NCBI RefSeq assembly: GCF_000442515.1
Contig: NZ_AQPH01000009.1
Coordinates: forward strand, 19,164-83,163
Length of the DNA: 64,000 bases
Reading direction: 5' to 3'
Origin: Magnetospirillum fulvum MGU-K5
Lineage (GTDB): Bacteria; Pseudomonadota; Alphaproteobacteria; Rhodospirillales; Magnetospirillaceae
Part shown: positions 62,401 to 64,000 of the stretch, one piece after another
Layout: every line of letters starts with the position of its first letter
Numbering within the stretch: position 1 is the stretch's first letter
Notes under the pieces: model-generated
What the model was told of the DNA's origin: nothing
The model's input: only the letters and a program-made list of their open reading frames with translations
Databases searched by the model: none
Translations under genes and position numbers: made by a program

Positions 62401-64000
62401 TGCCCGCGCCGGATCGGCGGTGACGGTCGATCAGACCGGGGGCAATCACGGCAGCGGCTATGGCTCAGGCGACAGCTATAGCGGGATCGCGACGATCGTT
62501 GGCAGCGCCGCCGACGACACCTTCATCGGCGGGACCGGGGCCGGGTCGGCGACGATGGACGGTGCCACCGGCTTGGACTGGGTTGATTACGAGTATGTCA
62601 GCGGGGCAAGCGGCGTCACCGTCGATCTGACCGACAGCCTTAACAATAACGGCGCGGCGGTCAATGACCGGCTGAGCGGCATCGAGAACATCAAGGGCAC
62701 CGCCAATGCCGACCTGTTCTATGCCAGCGCGGCGGCCAACAGTTTCGTCGGCAATGGCGGTCTCGATGTCGTCAGCTATGCCCGGGCCGCCTCGGCGGTG
62801 ACAATCGACCAGACTGCGGGCAATCACGGCGGCGGCTATGCCTCGGGTGATTCCTTTAGCGGGATCGCGACGATCGTCGGCAGCGCCGCCGCTGATACCT
62901 TCATCGGTGGCACCGGGGCCGGGTCGGCGACGATGGATGGCGCCGCCGGTTCGAACTGGGTCGATTACCGCTATCTGACCGGTGGGGCTGGCGTCACCGT
63001 CAATCTGGTCAGCCATGTCAATGGCGGCGCGGCGGCCAACGACAAGCTGACCAATATCGAGAACGTCTATGGCTCGATCTATGCCGATACCTTTGTGGCC
63101 GATGGCGCGGGGAACAGCTTTGTCGGCAATGGCGGCGCCGACTGGGTCAGCTATGCCGCACTCACCGATACCTCGCGCGGGGTGACCGTTGATCTGTCGA
63201 ATAACGCCAACAATGCCGGTTCATCGGCGCTGGATCGTCTCAGCAATGTCGAGAACATCATTGGTTCGGGCGGCAATGACCGGCTGATCGGCGATGCGTT
63301 CAACAACACCTTTGTCGGCGGGCTGGGGGCAGATTACTTTGACGGCGGCAGCGGCGGTCTTGACGTCGTTACCTATGCCTCCAGCAGCGCCGGATTGTCG
63401 ATTGACCTGACCGGCGGCGGTCACGGCACCCTGGAAGCTCAGGGCGACAGCTTTGTCCGCATTGCCACCATTGTCGGCAGCGCCCAGGCCGATACGTTCA
63501 TGAGCGGCACCGGAACGGCATCGCTGACGATGAGCAGCGGCGGCGGGGCCGATTGGGTCAGCTATCAATACGCAACGGGCGCGGTGACGGTCGATCTGAC
63601 TTATAACGGCACCACCAGCCTGAACGGCGGCGCGGCTCAATACGATCATCTGATCGGGATCGAGAACGTCCGGGGTCGACCCTGGGCGACACCTTCTTCG
63701 CCGATTCCGTTGCCAACAGCTTTATCGGCGGCGGCGGCACCGACATTGTCAGCTATGCCCGTGGCGCGGCGATGACGATCGACCTGACCGGAGGCGGTCG
63801 CTCGAGCGGCTATGCCTCGGGCGATAGCTATAACGCGATCGCGACGGTGATCGGCAGCGGCGGCAACGATACCTTCATCGGCGGCACCGCTTCGGGCGCA
63901 CCGACGATGAGCGGTGGCGGCGGCACCGACTGGGTCAGCTATCAATATGCGACCAGCGGCGCGACGCTTGATCTGACCGCGACCTCGGCCAATGGCGGTC
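56498..64000 (+). CDS. Giant repetitive RTX-like surface adhesin, N-terminal part (SiiE/BapA-like), frameshifted and running off the window
   Basis: The protein is open to the window end, over 2,500 residues. Residues 1-~85 form a BapA/Sii-type prefix-like domain (VVDIDLVLQTTSGERVILAGAAI), then a Pro/Ser/Ala linker (~105-195). A beta-rich region (~200-420) follows, then a tandem array of ~125-residue modules. Each module alternates DWVSY/VTVDL, NDRLxNIENV and ANSFVGGGGxDVVSY with GDSYxGIATIIGSxxDDTFIGG; fourteen GDSY-type blocks are visible. Occasional RTX-like nonapeptides (GGAGDDTLAGGSGADYF) suggest calcium binding. At 63672-63675 one G appears to be missing; after it the reading continues TLGDTFFADSVANSFIGGGG in another frame. 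There is no N-terminal signal peptide, fitting type I secretion through the upstream system. The C-terminal secretion signal is not visible. Confidence 0.88.
58140..64000 (+). repeat. Tandem ~370-410 bp repeat array in the adhesin gene
   Basis: Repeat units of about 123-137 codons. The GDSY blocks begin near 58198, 58578, 58948, 59328, 59740 and 60120, and the array continues to the window end. Units diverge in sequence but keep their order of motifs. Confidence 0.85.
62201..62956 (+). repeat. Two nearly identical adjacent 378-bp units
   Basis: The segment starting TGGGTTGATTACGAGTATGT at 62201 recurs at 62579, and the following ~378 bases are strongly similar. This points to a recent tandem duplication or gene-conversion event within the adhesin array. 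Confidence 0.85.

Noticed and set aside
57485..62449. Two long minus-strand frames (942 and 711 codons) opposite the adhesin
   Set aside because: They mirror the repeat array in composition (AADKAVG, GIADDI repeats) and have no start context or domain; they are shadows of the repeats.

Overview
The window is high-GC DNA from an alphaproteobacterium, most likely of the Rhodospirillales (Rhodospirillum/Magnetospirillum-type). Three gene arrangements suggest this: isoaspartate methyltransferase-like/tolC/popZ/valS, rpsF-rpsR-DUF2232-rplI, and thrS-infC. A leucine-degradation (liu) operon under a TetR regulator and a large hemerythrin fusion protein fit the same group. No insertion sequence, integrase, CRISPR array or rRNA gene was seen. 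Three tRNA genes are present: Asn-GTT, Cys-GCA and Leu-CAA.

Layout. 1-1000: a truncated flavodoxin behind a Fur-like site, a small hypothetical gene and two tRNAs. 1.1-13 kb: core genes (pcm-like, tolC, popZ, valS), a PAS-GGDEF signalling protein, a coupled NYN-nuclease/uracil-DNA-glycosylase pair, arfB, a STAS protein, RidA and a periplasmic solute-binding protein. 13-15.8 kb: infC with an apparent ATA start, thrS with a one-base frameshift, and tRNA-Leu. 16-24.7 kb: an accessory-looking stretch with an O-acyltransferase, two lipoproteins, and a stress cluster (FAD oxidoreductase, catalase HPII, CsbD, a Lys/Ser/His-rich protein, hemerythrin). 24.8-30.2 kb: a universal stress protein, a two-domain kinase, dcd and the S6-S18-L9 operon. 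30.5-35 kb: a complete branched-chain amino-acid ABC importer (livK-H-M-G-F). 35-37.7 kb: a metallo-beta-lactamase/cNMP-binding/hemerythrin fusion. 37.7-49.5 kb: a hexapeptide-repeat protein, a TetR regulator and the liu operon, which takes isovaleryl-CoA to acetyl-CoA and acetoacetate and ends with two acyl-CoA synthetases and a strong terminator.

49.9-64 kb is the most interesting part. It is a dedicated type I secretion operon: a TolC-type outer-membrane channel with an unusual Pro-rich N-terminal extension, a MotB/OmpA-like protein, an HlyD adaptor, a MotA/TolQ/ExbB-like channel protein with a long coiled-coil tail, and the first ~2,500 residues of a giant repetitive RTX-like surface protein that runs off the window. 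A MotA-like/MotB-like pair inside an adhesin-secretion operon resembles the SiiA/SiiB pair of Salmonella SPI-4. The cognate ABC ATPase is not in the window and should lie downstream.

Three genes (thrS, the acetoacetyl-CoA synthetase gene and the giant adhesin) are each broken by a single-base indel in or next to a G run. This looks more like sequence error than three real mutations, although phase variation cannot be excluded for the adhesin.
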